A stretch of DNA of 64,000 nucleotides. It comes from Paenibacillus taichungensis (GTDB lineage: Bacteria > Bacillota > Bacilli > Paenibacillales > Paenibacillaceae). This document shows, in pieces, positions 26,013 through 35,427 of the stretch. The notes beneath the pieces were generated by a model that saw only the letters and a list, made by a program, of their open reading frames with translations, ran no database searches and was not told the DNA's origin. The stretch is taken from NCBI RefSeq assembly GCF_013359905.1, contig NZ_JABMCC010000113.1, forward strand, positions 1 to 64,000. Direction: 5' to 3'. The position numbers and the translations under genes were made by a program. Positions within the stretch are counted from its first letter, which is position 1. The number at the start of each line of letters is the position of its first letter.

Positions 26013-28520
26013 TTAACTAACGGTACGTGGACGTTCCATCCGGCTTATTCCGGGGACTCTTAATGTCGCCCACTCCGGGCGATAATGTTCTATTTTGCCT
26101 ACAATTACAGTCATGTCATCATAGATCTCATGTTGCTGATAACGAATAACACTTTCAAGCAGACAGTCTGCTAATTCCTGAGGATCGTCACTATCAATTT
26201 CCTGAATGAGCCGCTTCATCCATAGTTCTTTGTTGACGGCATACCCCGGCGCATCATAGATACCATCTGTCATCATAATTAAAACGTCCCCTGGCTGAAG
26301 CTGTACGGTTACCAGATCCACCTCAATATCTTTGATAATACCAATCGGCAGATTGCTTGCCGAAACCTGAATAACCTCCTGCCCTCGTTTAATAAAACTT
26401 GGAGTCGATCCGATTTTCATAAACGTGGTCTCTGCCGTATATTCATCGATCAGAGCCATATCCACCGTTGCATACATTTCTTCAGGAGAACGCAGCATCA
26501 GAACGGAATTCACCGATTTGATCGCCAACTTCTCATCCATGCCCGACTGTAACAACTGCTCCAGTATATTTAGTGCAGCACTGCTCTCCATGCGTGCCCG
26601 TTCCCCATTGCCCATGCCATCGCTAAGCGCAACTGCAAAGGTCCCGTTACCCAGTTCAACTGTACTGAAACTGTCCCCGGACATCACATCTCCCCCTTTG
26701 GCGGCGGCGGCAACACCCGTTGTTATCTCAAAAGTTTTGGCAGAGCCAAAGGTAACTGTCGCCAGCCCTTGGCGAGGGTCAAGCATCGTCTCATTCAAGA
26801 CGGCAATATGCTCGTCCAGTACATCTGAGATCAGCGGAGCGATCATTTTCCGGCACTCGTCAAATCCGCGTGTATAGGCATGAACAATCTCAATTTCCAC
26901 ATTCCCCGCTTCCAGATTAATAATTTCAATAGAATGTATGGACAGACCTAACGATTCAAGCGCATCTCGAATCTGCTCCTCTTGTTGTACCATCTCCTCA
27001 CTTTCCCGTTGAATTTCTTTCGCCAGGTCCTCCATTACCTGGGATACCCCTGATAATTGCTCTGCAACCAGCTGTCGACTATCTATAATCTGACGTTTCC
27101 ATTGCATGTTATGTTGATGCAGACCATACTGGGCGCGCATCACTTCAAGTACCTCCTCCGGTTTCGCACATACCCTGTTCCATTCCACCGGAATTTGCTT
27201 GCCTGACATCTCCGGGTTGGCTTCAATGGAACTCATCACATCTGTCATATATTTATAGGTCTGAATAAACTTCGCATCCCAGCATTGGGCCTTCTTAAAG
27301 CAACCCGAACATGTGCCTTCGGCTACGGCATTCATGAAGTGCTCCATCCCGCCTTCGTTCTGTACCGGCTCCCCCGCGCCAGACATCTGATCGAAGCTGC
27401 GTGACAACTGACGGAATACCTGCGAGAAGCGGGTAACCCGTTCTGCGGTGACATCACGTATTCTCTTCGCATATTCATGCTGCGACTTCGTATGATCCTG
27501 CGTGCCAGGAACATATTTGGATATGGCCGTCAGCATACTTTTTGGCGTTAACATAAACAAAACAATGGCTGCACATGTCTCCCATAAAGAATTCATGACA
27601 TCTCCCGGTCCACCCAGATATATGGATAGAATAGAGGAACCCAGCAGCATGCCCAGAGCAACAGCCGCACGTTTTCCTTCCCGGAGCATACCTGCCAGCA
27701 TGCCAGCAAAAGCAAGCAGACTCATCTGATATACCGCCGACATATCGGCCAAACTCAGAATGAGGCCAGTAATAACCCCAACCGAGGCTCCGAGGGGGGC
27801 TCCGCCCACCAGCGCGAAGATCAGAATGAGATACCGGGAGAGCATATGCTCTACAGACAGGGACTGGATCGTCCAGCCCACCGCCCCTGTCATCACGGAA
27901 GCCAGCAAGATGATCAGACAGAGGATCTCCTCGTTCTTTAGGTTGAATTTTTTTTTGCGATACGTGAAGATCGGTATGGCCTGTATGAAAACCAGGGTAA
28001 GCACAAAGCTGAGTACGGAATCCATCGTGAGCATTAGCATGGCGTACCAGCTGAAAGACGGCCCAATAACGACGGCGAATAACTTGACCATAAAAGTAGT
28101 CGTAAACACCATCGTTGGCGCATAAGATAATTCAGCGCGGTCATAAGACTCCAGTCCTCTGAACAACAGATAGAAGATGGCGAGCTCCGAAGCAACAATC
28201 AGAGGTACCGGAAACGGAGCGAAGAGACTTCCTGCCAGCAACGCAGCCCCTACCGGAATAATGTAATCCCTACGCATGAAGGCGATAACCGCAAAGTAAG
28301 CAATCGCAAAGGGCGATAATTCATTCAGAATCATGGCCTTGCCCAGCAAAAATCCCATAAAGGTAAGAAGCAGCACCCATTTACGTGCAGCAACGATCTG
28401 GACGGCCTTGCGGGAGCTAATCCACTGTTTTAGGCGTACCGAAAGCTCCTCCCGAGCTTCTGTACCTCCTTTACCAGCTTTCATTCCCGGAAATTGAATG
28501 ACATTCCACTTTTCCATCAT
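26013..28520 (-). CDS. spoIIE: Stage II sporulation protein E, PP2C phosphatase
   Basis: Sits at the asymmetric septum, interacts with FtsZ, and dephosphorylates SpoIIAA to free sigma-F in the forespore. The product (835 residues) has an N-terminal block of about ten membrane segments (residues about 50-330), a central regulatory part with a Cys cluster (GTCSGCFKKAQCWD), and a C-terminal PP2C domain with the metal Asp residues in LSDGMGNG and MMTDGIYD. I start at 28520 (MMEKWN; or 28517) because GAGG is just upstream and the family begins here; the longer ORF would place codons in the promoter. Confidence 0.96.
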   Translation of the reverse strand: MMEKWNVIQFPGMKAGKGGTEAREELSVRLKQWISSRKAVQIVAARKWVLLLTFMGFLLGKAMILNELSPFAIAYFAVIAFMRRDYIIPVGAALLAGSLFAPFPVPLIVASELAIFYLLFRGLESYDRAELSYAPTMVFTTTFMVKLFAVVIGPSFSWYAMLMLTMDSVLSFVLTLVFIQAIPIFTYRKKKFNLKNEEILCLIILLASVMTGAVGWTIQSLSVEHMLSRYLILIFALVGGAPLGASVGVITGLILSLADMSAVYQMSLLAFAGMLAGMLREGKRAAVALGMLLGSSILSIYLGGPGDVMNSLWETCAAIVLFMLTPKSMLTAISKYVPGTQDHTKSQHEYAKRIRDVTAERVTRFSQVFRQLSRSFDQMSGAGEPVQNEGGMEHFMNAVAEGTCSGCFKKAQCWDAKFIQTYKYMTDVMSSIEANPEMSGKQIPVEWNRVCAKPEEVLEVMRAQYGLHQHNMQWKRQIIDSRQLVAEQLSGVSQVMEDLAKEIQRESEEMVQQEEQIRDALESLGLSIHSIEIINLEAGNVEIEIVHAYTRGFDECRKMIAPLISDVLDEHIAVLNETMLDPRQGLATVTFGSAKTFEITTGVAAAAKGGDVMSGDSFSTVELGNGTFAVALSDGMGNGERARMESSAALNILEQLLQSGMDEKLAIKSVNSVLMLRSPEEMYATVDMALIDEYTAETTFMKIGSTPSFIKRGQEVIQVSASNLPIGIIKDIEVDLVTVQLQPGDVLIMMTDGIYDAPGYAVNKELWMKRLIQEIDSDDPQELADCLLESVIRYQQHEIYDDMTVIVGKIEHYRPEWATLRVPGISRMERPRTVS

Positions 28521-28577
28521 CCTCAAGGCACCCCATTCGATTAATTTAATTTTCGTGTTTCGTTCTCGATGGTTCTG

Positions 28578-28610
28578 ATTATAGATAGAATAGAAGACGT
28601 AGTTTGTCAC
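28578..28610 (-). promoter_or_regulatory. spoIIE promoter with 21-bp spacer (Spo0A-activated type)
   Basis: GTGACA (28605-28610) and a consensus TATAAT (28578-28583) are exactly 21 bases apart. That unusual spacing is the mark of Spo0A~P-activated sigma-A promoters such as B. subtilis spoIIE and spoIIG. A 0A-box-like TGTCGTA lies 25 bases upstream of the -35. Confidence 0.75.
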
Positions 28611-28960
28611 AATTGGTGGGTAGGGTCCAAAAACTTTACGACAAAAGAAACAGACGCGGCGCGGTGGTGCGAAACCCCCGGCCTTATTGTGGTTTCATCC
28701 ATTTGCCCAGACCCTTGCCGACAAGGCACTTGTCTGATTTTGAACCGGACGCGGTTCGTCATCGCCACGATTTGAGCAGGATACCTGTGGAATGCCACGG
28801 AAACCTGTCGGTAAAAAATGGTAGACGACAAATGTTCTTATGTACTTTTTTTCCTGCGCAGAAAAACTGGGGATATGGAGCTTCACTTTACAAAAACGGC
28901 TATGAATCCGGTTAAATGTCTATATCTGAACGGTTAAACCCCAACATTAAAAACAAACGC

Positions 28961-28995
28961 AAAAAAACCGTCAGCCCCAAGGCTAACGGTTTTTC
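28961..28995 (-). terminator. Terminator after yabR
   Basis: AACCGTTAGCC and GGCTGACGGTTTTTTT on the minus strand, 27 bases past the yabR stop. Confidence 0.9.
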
Positions 28996-29022
28996 TTATA
29001 TTTTAAATCAGGTTGAACCAGA

Positions 29023-29550
29023 TTACACGCGTTTGGCTCCACGGCCACCACGTTTGCCTTCTGTGTTCTTTTTCAGCGAAGAGATCCGCTCTTCACTATC
29101 TTTCAGGAAGCGTGACATTTTATCCTCAAATGAAGGTTTGCCTGCTGCGGGCTTGAAAGAACGGCCTCCGCGGTCACCACGGTTAAATCCACCGCCGCCA
29201 CCACGACCTTGGCCACCACTTGGGCCTCCGCCGCTGAATCGTTCGCGATCTCCTCCACTGCGTTCCGGTCTAGGAGCTCTCGGGGGTCTGGACTGTGTTT
29301 GTTGCTCAACCGGTTTGTCAACAGCTTGCTTAATGGAAAGCCCAATCTTGCCATCCTTGTCAACGTTGATGACCTTAACGGTAACGAGGTCATTAAGCTT
29401 CAGGTGGTCGTTGACATCTTTGACATAATTGTCGGCGATTTCCGAGATGTGAACGAGACCCGTGACACCTCCTGACAGATCCACAAATGCTCCAAAATGC
29501 GTGATGCCTGTCACCTTGCCCTCTAACTTGGTGCCCACTTCAATTGCCAT
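29023..29550 (-). CDS. yabR: S1-domain RNA-binding protein (YabR-like) with Gly/Arg-rich tail
   Basis: A 175-residue protein. Residues 1-75 are one S1 RNA-binding domain (VGTKLEGKVTGITHFGAFVDL, GLVHISEIAD, VKVINVDKDGKIGLSIKQA). The rest is a low-complexity tail rich in Gly, Arg, Pro and Phe (RGGGGGFNRGDRGG). B. subtilis YabR is about 128 residues, so the tail is longer here. I start at 29550 with AAGGGAGG 13 bases upstream. It follows divIC, separated by about 200 bases of AT-rich spacer. Confidence 0.9.
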   Translation of the reverse strand: MAIEVGTKLEGKVTGITHFGAFVDLSGGVTGLVHISEIADNYVKDVNDHLKLNDLVTVKVINVDKDGKIGLSIKQAVDKPVEQQTQSRPPRAPRPERSGGDRERFSGGGPSGGQGRGGGGGFNRGDRGGRSFKPAAGKPSFEDKMSRFLKDSEERISSLKKNTEGKRGGRGAKRV

Positions 29551-29748
29551 AGAATAAAATGATCCTCCCTTAAAAATATACAACCCGATTTTTTGAATGC
29601 CAAAATCAATGCTGTGCTAATTTAATTATACCTTATGCCGCAAACCAAGGTCAACTGAGCACTACCCCTTAAGGTAGCCTATTTTTTCCGGTATAACGGC
29701 TTCAGACATATAGATAACAATCCTTGCTCAATAATGAGCCAAATTACA

Positions 29749-30084
29749 TCAGTTCCCTGACTCTTCAACCTGAATTGGTGTTTCCTCAGGCAGATAGTAT
29801 CCTTTTTTCCGAGCCAGCTGTCCTATGTATTCGGGATCCTTCAACCGACTGACTTCGTACTTCAATTGAGCCAGCTTCTTCAACGTCTCTTCCTTTGAAG
29901 ATTGCTGGGCAGCCAGATGAGAACTCTTGTCCGAAATTTGCGCAGTCTGCACAAGGAACGTATATCCTGCCCAAATGATAAACACAACCATAAAGGTCAT
30001 CCATAGCATGAGACGCCTTTTGGCACCTGCAGATTTTCCTTGGCCTGCTGGAGCTTTTGATTTGTTCATAGGTGTTTTACCCAT
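29749..30084 (-). CDS. divIC: Cell-division protein DivIC (FtsB-like)
   Basis: A bitopic septum protein that works with FtsL and DivIB. The 111-residue product has a basic N-terminus, one membrane segment (about residues 28-48) and an extracellular coiled coil (SKEETLKKLAQLKYEVSRLKD) ending in the family pattern YIGQLARKKGYYLPEE. It follows yabQ directly. Confidence 0.92.
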   Translation of the reverse strand: MGKTPMNKSKAPAGQGKSAGAKRRLMLWMTFMVVFIIWAGYTFLVQTAQISDKSSHLAAQQSSKEETLKKLAQLKYEVSRLKDPEYIGQLARKKGYYLPEETPIQVEESGN

Positions 30085-30096
30085 TATCGGACCTCC

Positions 30097-30666
30097 TTAA
30101 AACCAGCGTTTCCACATCGCTGCGATACTTGAACCCGCACGGATCAGGAAGCGTGGCGTAACCCAATGTTTCAGGATTGGCCTAAACATCCAGCGGAACA
30201 ACTTGCCGAAAGGTACCAAACATTGCAGCACCAGCTTACCCAGGAATAACAGTATGGCGAGTACAAAACCAAATAATACGCGCACTAGCTTGTATAGTCC
30301 TTTAGCGGGCATAACGATCAGGATGTTAAGGATATGTCCACACCAATGAATCAGCGTTCTTGCGAGTTTAATTAACATTACCACAAAACGCTGGGTTGTA
30401 ACACTTAAAAGCCAAAAATAGAAGCAAACCCCTATAATCAGCCCCAAAAAGACATAAAACCGCAGCTGTCCGTGGTTCCCGGCGTACAGCATCCGGAAGA
30501 CAAACAGCGCGGAAGCGACCCAATACAACAGATCTAGCGTGTGGACGCTCCATCTCGGGAACCGCAGCTGACCGGACAGTACCCGGTAACTGTCGTAGGC
30601 CATCCCCATCACGGCTCCCGACATCAGCATCCACATCAATGTGATCCATTGAGTATCCGGACTCAT
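30097..30666 (-). CDS. yabQ: Spore cortex protein YabQ
   Basis: A 189-residue membrane protein with about five hydrophobic segments, starting SPDTQWITLMWMLMSGAVMG and containing MAYDSYRVL, a YabQ signature. In Bacillus it is made in the mother cell and is needed for cortex formation. The start overlaps the yabP stop by 4 bases. Confidence 0.92.
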   Translation of the reverse strand: MSPDTQWITLMWMLMSGAVMGMAYDSYRVLSGQLRFPRWSVHTLDLLYWVASALFVFRMLYAGNHGQLRFYVFLGLIIGVCFYFWLLSVTTQRFVVMLIKLARTLIHWCGHILNILIVMPAKGLYKLVRVLFGFVLAILLFLGKLVLQCLVPFGKLFRWMFRPILKHWVTPRFLIRAGSSIAAMWKRWF

Positions 30667-30947
30667 CGGAACATCTTGCCGAACAGGCCTTTACCGTTTT
30701 TGGACTGAGAACCGGGGTCCAGATATTGAAGAGAACTGACAGTGCCCTCGATGGATAACAAACCGTCCTCCAGGCTCAGGTTTTTGATATGTAAATTGTG
30801 CCCCCGGATGGTCAGATGCCCAAGTTCAGTTTGCAGCAAAAATTCCTCACTGTCGAAGCTCTCCACATTGGAGACACCCGTCAGATCCAGCAGTTTCCGA
30901 TTCTGCATGCTCAGATGATGCTGTTTCGTCTTACTTTGCTCAACCAT
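30663..30947 (-). CDS. yabP: Sporulation protein YabP
   Basis: A 94-residue protein of the YabP/YqfC family (SMQNRKLLDLTGVSNVESFDSEE..., then GHLTIRGHNLHIKNLSLEDGLLSIEG). It is expressed in the mother cell in Bacillus with yabQ. The gap of about 180 bases to rqcP upstream can hold a mother-cell promoter, but I cannot assign one. Confidence 0.93.
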   Translation of the reverse strand: MVEQSKTKQHHLSMQNRKLLDLTGVSNVESFDSEEFLLQTELGHLTIRGHNLHIKNLSLEDGLLSIEGTVSSLQYLDPGSQSKNGKGLFGKMFR

Positions 30948-31127
30948 GGCATGTACCCCTCCTTCTTAACCCTAGCTTATGGATCAGAAGTGCAGAATAG
31001 AACCAAGGTTGGATGAAAGCAATTGTCCGGATAACAGTGGAACACAAAAACGCCCTTCCCTGCACGGGAAAGGCGTTTCTCTTCATTTTGCAATGAATGT
31101 TGTAGAAAAGTATATCAGGCATCCCTG

Positions 31128-31406
31128 TTACCAGTTCAGACCGTTATCCTTGGCGATCGGCTCTTCCTTAACCAAGGTGTAGAGGCTGCTCGCCTCATCC
31201 TTCTTGGTACTCTCTGCAAGACGCTCCACCTTCACGGTGACCAGCTTTTGACCGAACTGAACCGTAAGCTCATCGCCCACTTTGACAGCGGCGCTTGGCT
31301 TCGCTTCACGTCCGTTCACCAGCACACGTCCCTGTTCGGAAACGTCCTTGGCTACGGTGCGGCGTTTGATCAGCCGAGAGACCTTCAGGAATTTATCAAG
31401 ACGCAT
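31128..31406 (-). CDS. rqcP: S4-domain protein RqcP (YabO), ribosome quality control
   Basis: A 92-residue protein, mostly one S4 RNA-binding domain (MRLDKFLKVSRLIKRRTVAKDVSEQGRV, then VNGREAKPS). In B. subtilis RqcP works with RqcH on stalled 50S subunits to add Ala tails. Its ATG overlaps the hupB stop by one base (TAATG), so the two are coupled. Confidence 0.94.
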   Translation of the reverse strand: MRLDKFLKVSRLIKRRTVAKDVSEQGRVLVNGREAKPSAAVKVGDELTVQFGQKLVTVKVERLAESTKKDEASSLYTLVKEEPIAKDNGLNW

Positions 31407-31678
31407 TATTTTACGGCTTCTTTAAGTTTGTTGCCTGCTTTGAACGCAGGAACGGTGGACTCAGGAATCACGATTTCATTCCCTGTTTGTGGGTTACGTC
31501 CGGTACGACCGGAACGTTTGCGGGTCTCAAAAGTGCCAAAGCCGATCAGTTGTACTTTGTCTCCGCTGGCAAGTGCATCTGTAATTTCTCCCAAAAAGCC
31601 GTTCAATACGGACTCAACGTCTTTTTTAGTCAAACCGCTTTTGGTGGAAATGTTGTTAATCAGATCTGTTTTGTTCAT
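31406..31678 (-). CDS. hupB: DNA-binding protein HU
   Basis: Histone-like nucleoid protein. The 90-residue product starts MNKTDLINNISTKSGLTKKD and contains the beta-arm signature GFGTFETRKRSGRTGRNPQTG. I use the ATG at 31678, which has GGGAGG upstream; the reading frame is open for a further 85 codons upstream but without a ribosome binding site or likeness to HU. Confidence 0.97.
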   Translation of the reverse strand: MNKTDLINNISTKSGLTKKDVESVLNGFLGEITDALASGDKVQLIGFGTFETRKRSGRTGRNPQTGNEIVIPESTVPAFKAGNKLKEAVK

Positions 31679-31979
31679 TTTTAAAAGCCTCCCAAATTGA
31701 AAAAAAAGTATCTGCGAATCCGTGACAACAGATCTGCTGCTGCTGGCTCCGCGCAAGGTTACTACACATGTATTCTGGCTTGGCATCTGAAATCCTGCCT
31801 CGGTCTTCGACTTTTTTTCACTTTTTGTCGGTCCTGCCCAAGAACAGTCTAAGTCCAGTACCCGAAACACCTCTCCGTTAATCACACGCTTTCTTGTGCA
31901 ATTCGCTCGAGATGCTTCGACAACGATACGCATGATGCAACTAATGATATCGGATCAGCGCCCAAAATGCCAGAACCCT
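31679..31979 (-). other. 300-base spacer between mazG and hupB
   Basis: No recognised gene. The hupB frame stays open here up to an ATG at 31933, but the product is not HU-like and no ribosome binding site precedes it. I could not assign a clear promoter. Confidence 0.4.
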
Positions 31980-33473
31980 TTACAATCCAGCCTTTTTCGC
32001 TGCCTGCCAGTATTTCTCCATTTCATCGACATTGCTGTCTGAAGGAGTTCTTCCCTGTTCACGTAGACGCTCCTCGATATACTGGAAACGCTGAATGAAT
32101 TTCCGATTGGTGGCGGCAAGCGCCTCCTCCGGATCTGTATCAATAAATCTCGCAACATTGGCCGCTGCAAACAATAAATCGCCCAGTTCCAACTTCCGCT
32201 CTTCAGCAGATTGGTTATGCTGTACCGCTTCTTTTAGCTCTGCCAGTTCTTCCTCGATCTTGGCAAAGACACCTTCCACGTCATCCCAATCGAAGCCAAC
32301 TTTGGCCGCTTTTTTCTGTAATTTGTACCCTTTCATCAAGGCGGGCAAGTCACGGGGAATGCCGTCCAGCACAGAAGTCTGCTGTAGATCCTGTCCCTTG
32401 CGCTTTTTCTCCTCTGCCTTCATCTGTTCCCAGTTTTGCAACGCTTCATTCGCATTCCCTGCCTGTTGTTCACCGAATACGTGCGGATGACGGAAAATTA
32501 GCTTGTCGTTCAATCCTTCAATAACATCGTACACGTTAAACGTGCCAACCTCTTCTTCCATCTGGGAGTGCAGCAAAATCTGCAACAGGAGATCACCTAG
32601 CTCTTCCTTCATGTGATCAGGATCATCTTCATCAATCGTTTCAATAACTTCATAGGTTTCCTCAATCAGGTTTTTGCGGATCGACTGGTGGGTCTGCTCC
32701 TGATCCCATGGACAGCCGCCTGGACTGCGAAGAATATTCACGATTTCATGAAGTCGTGCGAAGGAGCGCCGACGAAGCGCGTCATCCGTATTTTTGGGCA
32801 CATATATCAATGAGAGATTACCGTACCCTTCAATCCGGTCCAGATCATGCAGCGGTACCTTGTGTATGATTTCCTGTCCCTGTACACCCAAGGCATGTCC
32901 GACAAATACCGGATAATCGTCAGGATAAACGTCCATCAGGCACAGTTTAACGTCGGAAGCGGTAAACACATCATATACTTGTCCAATCAAGGTATGAAGC
33001 TGCGGCTGCACCAGTTCCGTATTCAGACTGCTGGCATCGAGAAGCTGAAACCCTTCAATAGGATCGAATCCAAGACGAATAAACGCCTCATCCAGAAAGC
33101 TTTCCCCGCCCATAACGCGCAGCGAAATGCCCATTTGTGGGCAGCGCTCCTTCAACAGGCGTACACTCGCTTCAGCGACCATGGGATGCCCTGGCACGGC
33201 ATAAACGATCTCGGTACCCGGCTCGCCCTTACGTGCGGCCTCAATCAGCCGGTCTGCAATTTCGTCGTACACTTCCGGAAAAGAATCCTTCGCCTCATAG
33301 ATGGCATCAAAGGATGTCATCTCCAATCCTTCCTGCTTGAGATCATTCAATACGGGATGATCCAGTGTGCGTACATACAGCATCGCTGCATGCTTCATTT
33401 TTTTGATGATTCCTACCGTCAGCTGATCTGCATCTCCAGATCCAAGACCGACTACTGTCAAAGCTGCACTCAT
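31980..33473 (-). CDS. mazG: Tetrapyrrole methylase-like / MazG nucleotide pyrophosphohydrolase fusion (YabN)
   Basis: A 497-residue two-domain protein. Residues 1 to about 225 form an SAM-dependent tetrapyrrole-methylase-like domain (TVVGLGSGDADQLTVG, VYAVPGHPMVAE). Residues from about 230 form MazG, with the metal site in EETYEVIETIDEDDPDHMKEELGDLL and a second, more divergent MazG repeat. MazG hydrolyses NTPs to NMPs, probably cleaning the nucleotide pool. The same fusion is standard in Bacillus. Confidence 0.95.
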   Translation of the reverse strand: MSAALTVVGLGSGDADQLTVGIIKKMKHAAMLYVRTLDHPVLNDLKQEGLEMTSFDAIYEAKDSFPEVYDEIADRLIEAARKGEPGTEIVYAVPGHPMVAEASVRLLKERCPQMGISLRVMGGESFLDEAFIRLGFDPIEGFQLLDASSLNTELVQPQLHTLIGQVYDVFTASDVKLCLMDVYPDDYPVFVGHALGVQGQEIIHKVPLHDLDRIEGYGNLSLIYVPKNTDDALRRRSFARLHEIVNILRSPGGCPWDQEQTHQSIRKNLIEETYEVIETIDEDDPDHMKEELGDLLLQILLHSQMEEEVGTFNVYDVIEGLNDKLIFRHPHVFGEQQAGNANEALQNWEQMKAEEKKRKGQDLQQTSVLDGIPRDLPALMKGYKLQKKAAKVGFDWDDVEGVFAKIEEELAELKEAVQHNQSAEERKLELGDLLFAAANVARFIDTDPEEALAATNRKFIQRFQYIEERLREQGRTPSDSNVDEMEKYWQAAKKAGL

Positions 33474-33581
33474 CTTTATAAGCCTCCATCCGAACTATCC
33501 TGTCCCGACTTTCCATCCTTGATCAAAACCAACTCGAGGATGCGTCATAATAGTACAGGACAGGGCTCTATAATTACACGT

Positions 33582-33587
33582 ATTATA
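33582..33587 (-). promoter_or_regulatory. Candidate mazG promoter (extended -10)
   Basis: A consensus TATAAT preceded by TG one base away lies about 110 bases before mazG on the minus strand. No good -35 is present, which an extended -10 can tolerate. Confidence 0.45.
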
Positions 33588-33726
33588 CCAGAATTAGACG
33601 TTATCCTATAATTGCATTTGCATATGACACGGTGTGACTCATTCAACCTCCGGTGCTCCGCTTTAGAATGCGAGAGCCGGGGTGAATGGACGGCGTGGCG
33701 CTACGTGTAGCAGCGCAACGTGAGGG

Positions 33727-35427
33727 TTAGCGCAGCACACGCAGTCTGCGCAGCAGCTTGGCTAGCAGCGGCCCCAGCTTGGGCACGGCCGCCAGCTCTG
33801 CGGCGGTCAGCAGTCCCGTTCGGGCCGCTACCAGCAAGAACACGGCCGAGCCTGCAGCTATGCCAAGCAGGCTCACGCCCATCGCGGCTAGCCTGCGGTC
33901 GGCCGCGATACCGATGCCGCCGAGCAGAGCTTCGGCGGCCCAGGCCGTGCCTGCCGCCGCCACGCTCATGGCGGCGATAACCAGCGCCGGCTTCGCCAAG
34001 ACGGCGCCGGGAGCGGGGCGCAGGGCGACAAGTCGCGCCAGCAGCGCCACATTCAGGCCAGCCGCCAGCATGTAGGCGACTGCGCCTGCCAGGGCCGCGC
34101 CGCTGATGCCCAGCGCCGGCACAAGCATGACGTTCAGCAGCGCCTTGACGCCTGCGGCGGCCAGCATGCTGAACGCAGGAGCGCGCACGGCGCCAAGACC
34201 TTGCAGCAGCGCCGCCGCGATAATGCTGACGGTGCTGCCCGCAGCCGTCAGCGCCATGTACCGCAGGGCTTCGGTGCCTGCGGCATCCCCGTACAGCATG
34301 CGGTTAATCGGCTCTGCCAGCACCGCCAAACCTGCGCATGCCGCCAGGCCAATTAACCAGAACCAACGCAGCGCAAGGCCTGCTTGCTGCCTCACGGCTT
34401 CTGGCCCGCCTTTCAGTCGGGCTTCGGCCATCGCCGGAATAAAGAGCACAGACAGTGACGTGGCAAGCATCGTGACTAACTGAACCAGCGGAAATCCCCG
34501 GTTGTAAATTCCGAAGGACACCATGGATTGAAGCTCATCCAGCCCTTCTCGTCTTAACAAGCGGGGTACCGTAAAGGTATCCACCAGATTCATCAATGGC
34601 ACAGCCAATGATCCAAGACAGACCGGAATGGCATAGATCAGTAGCGTCCGCATCCACTCACCGTTGGATCGCCGCTCCTCAGGCAGAAGGCTGCTCCCCA
34701 CGCTTCGGTGTTCTTTGTTTTTCTCCATTTGCCCAGCTGCCTCAGTACTTTTCATAACAGCGAGCCTTTCCCCATTTTTCCGTCGATGATGGTACACATA
34801 TCCAAGCATCGTAACTAATCCGGCAAGCCCTCCTGCCACTGAGCCAATCATAGCTCCAGCTGCTATAGTCTCCAATGAAGCGTCCCGTCCCATGAGCCAC
34901 AACAACAGAACAATCATCACCGTGACCCGTACAGTCTGCTCTACCACCTGGGATACCGCTGTAGGCACCATTTGCTGCAACCCTTGGAAATATCCGCGCA
35001 AGCCTGTCATCACCGGTACAAACAACAATGCCATCGAAGCTGCCCGAATGGACGGTACGACACTTCCGTTACCAATCAGGTTTCCAATAAGCGGTGCACC
35101 GATATACATTAACAAAGCCAGCGCCAGTCCAATTCCACCGAGCAGCATCGAGGACAAGCGTATAACCCTCCTGCCTTCTTCCGGTCGACCAAGTGCATTC
35201 TGCTCGGCTACGAATTTGGATACAGCCACAGGCAGCCCTGCAGCAGCAATGGTAATGATGAGCATATAGAACGGGTACACCGTGTTGTAGATGCCAAAAA
35301 CACCGTCTCCCCCCAGATTCTGTAGCGGAATCTTCTGAAAAGCACCAATGATTTTGGATATAATGGCGGCAAGCCCAAGTACAAATGCGCCCTGAAGCAA
35401 TCTTGAGCCTGTAGACAACTGTTTCAT
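33727..35427 (-). CDS. SpoVB/MurJ-like polysaccharide flippase (YabM)
   Basis: A 566-residue MATE/MOP-superfamily membrane protein with about 14 membrane segments, starting with a TGSRLLQGAFVLGLAAIISKIIGA-type segment. The family includes SpoVB and YtgP, which move lipid-linked precursors. The N-terminal two-thirds have ordinary base composition, but the last 220 codons are very GC-rich and Ala/Leu-rich, unlike neighbouring genes. It follows spoVT, as yabM does in Bacillus. Confidence 0.9.
   Translation of the reverse strand: MKQLSTGSRLLQGAFVLGLAAIISKIIGAFQKIPLQNLGGDGVFGIYNTVYPFYMLIITIAAAGLPVAVSKFVAEQNALGRPEEGRRVIRLSSMLLGGIGLALALLMYIGAPLIGNLIGNGSVVPSIRAASMALLFVPVMTGLRGYFQGLQQMVPTAVSQVVEQTVRVTVMIVLLLWLMGRDASLETIAAGAMIGSVAGGLAGLVTMLGYVYHHRRKNGERLAVMKSTEAAGQMEKNKEHRSVGSSLLPEERRSNGEWMRTLLIYAIPVCLGSLAVPLMNLVDTFTVPRLLRREGLDELQSMVSFGIYNRGFPLVQLVTMLATSLSVLFIPAMAEARLKGGPEAVRQQAGLALRWFWLIGLAACAGLAVLAEPINRMLYGDAAGTEALRYMALTAAGSTVSIIAAALLQGLGAVRAPAFSMLAAAGVKALLNVMLVPALGISGAALAGAVAYMLAAGLNVALLARLVALRPAPGAVLAKPALVIAAMSVAAAGTAWAAEALLGGIGIAADRRLAAMGVSLLGIAAGSAVFLLVAARTGLLTAAELAAVPKLGPLLAKLLRRLRVLR

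Larger units (their letters stand above)
28521..29022 (-). promoter_or_regulatory. spoIIE upstream region, 500 bases without a gene
   Basis: Holds the spoIIE promoter with Spo0A-box-like sequences and, at the far end, the yabR terminator. In B. subtilis tRNA genes lie here; I find no tRNA cloverleaf. Spo0A-like boxes on the minus strand: TTGTCGTAA (28635-28644) just upstream of the -35, and TTGTCGTC (about 28825-28832). Confidence 0.6.

Noticed and set aside
28521..28960. tRNA genes expected between yabR and spoIIE by Bacillus synteny
   Set aside because: No T-loop GTTCRA with matching acceptor stem on either strand.
31679..31933. 85-codon N-terminal extension in frame with hupB
   Set aside because: No ribosome site at 31933, no likeness to HU, and a good ribosome site directly before the 90-residue HU start.
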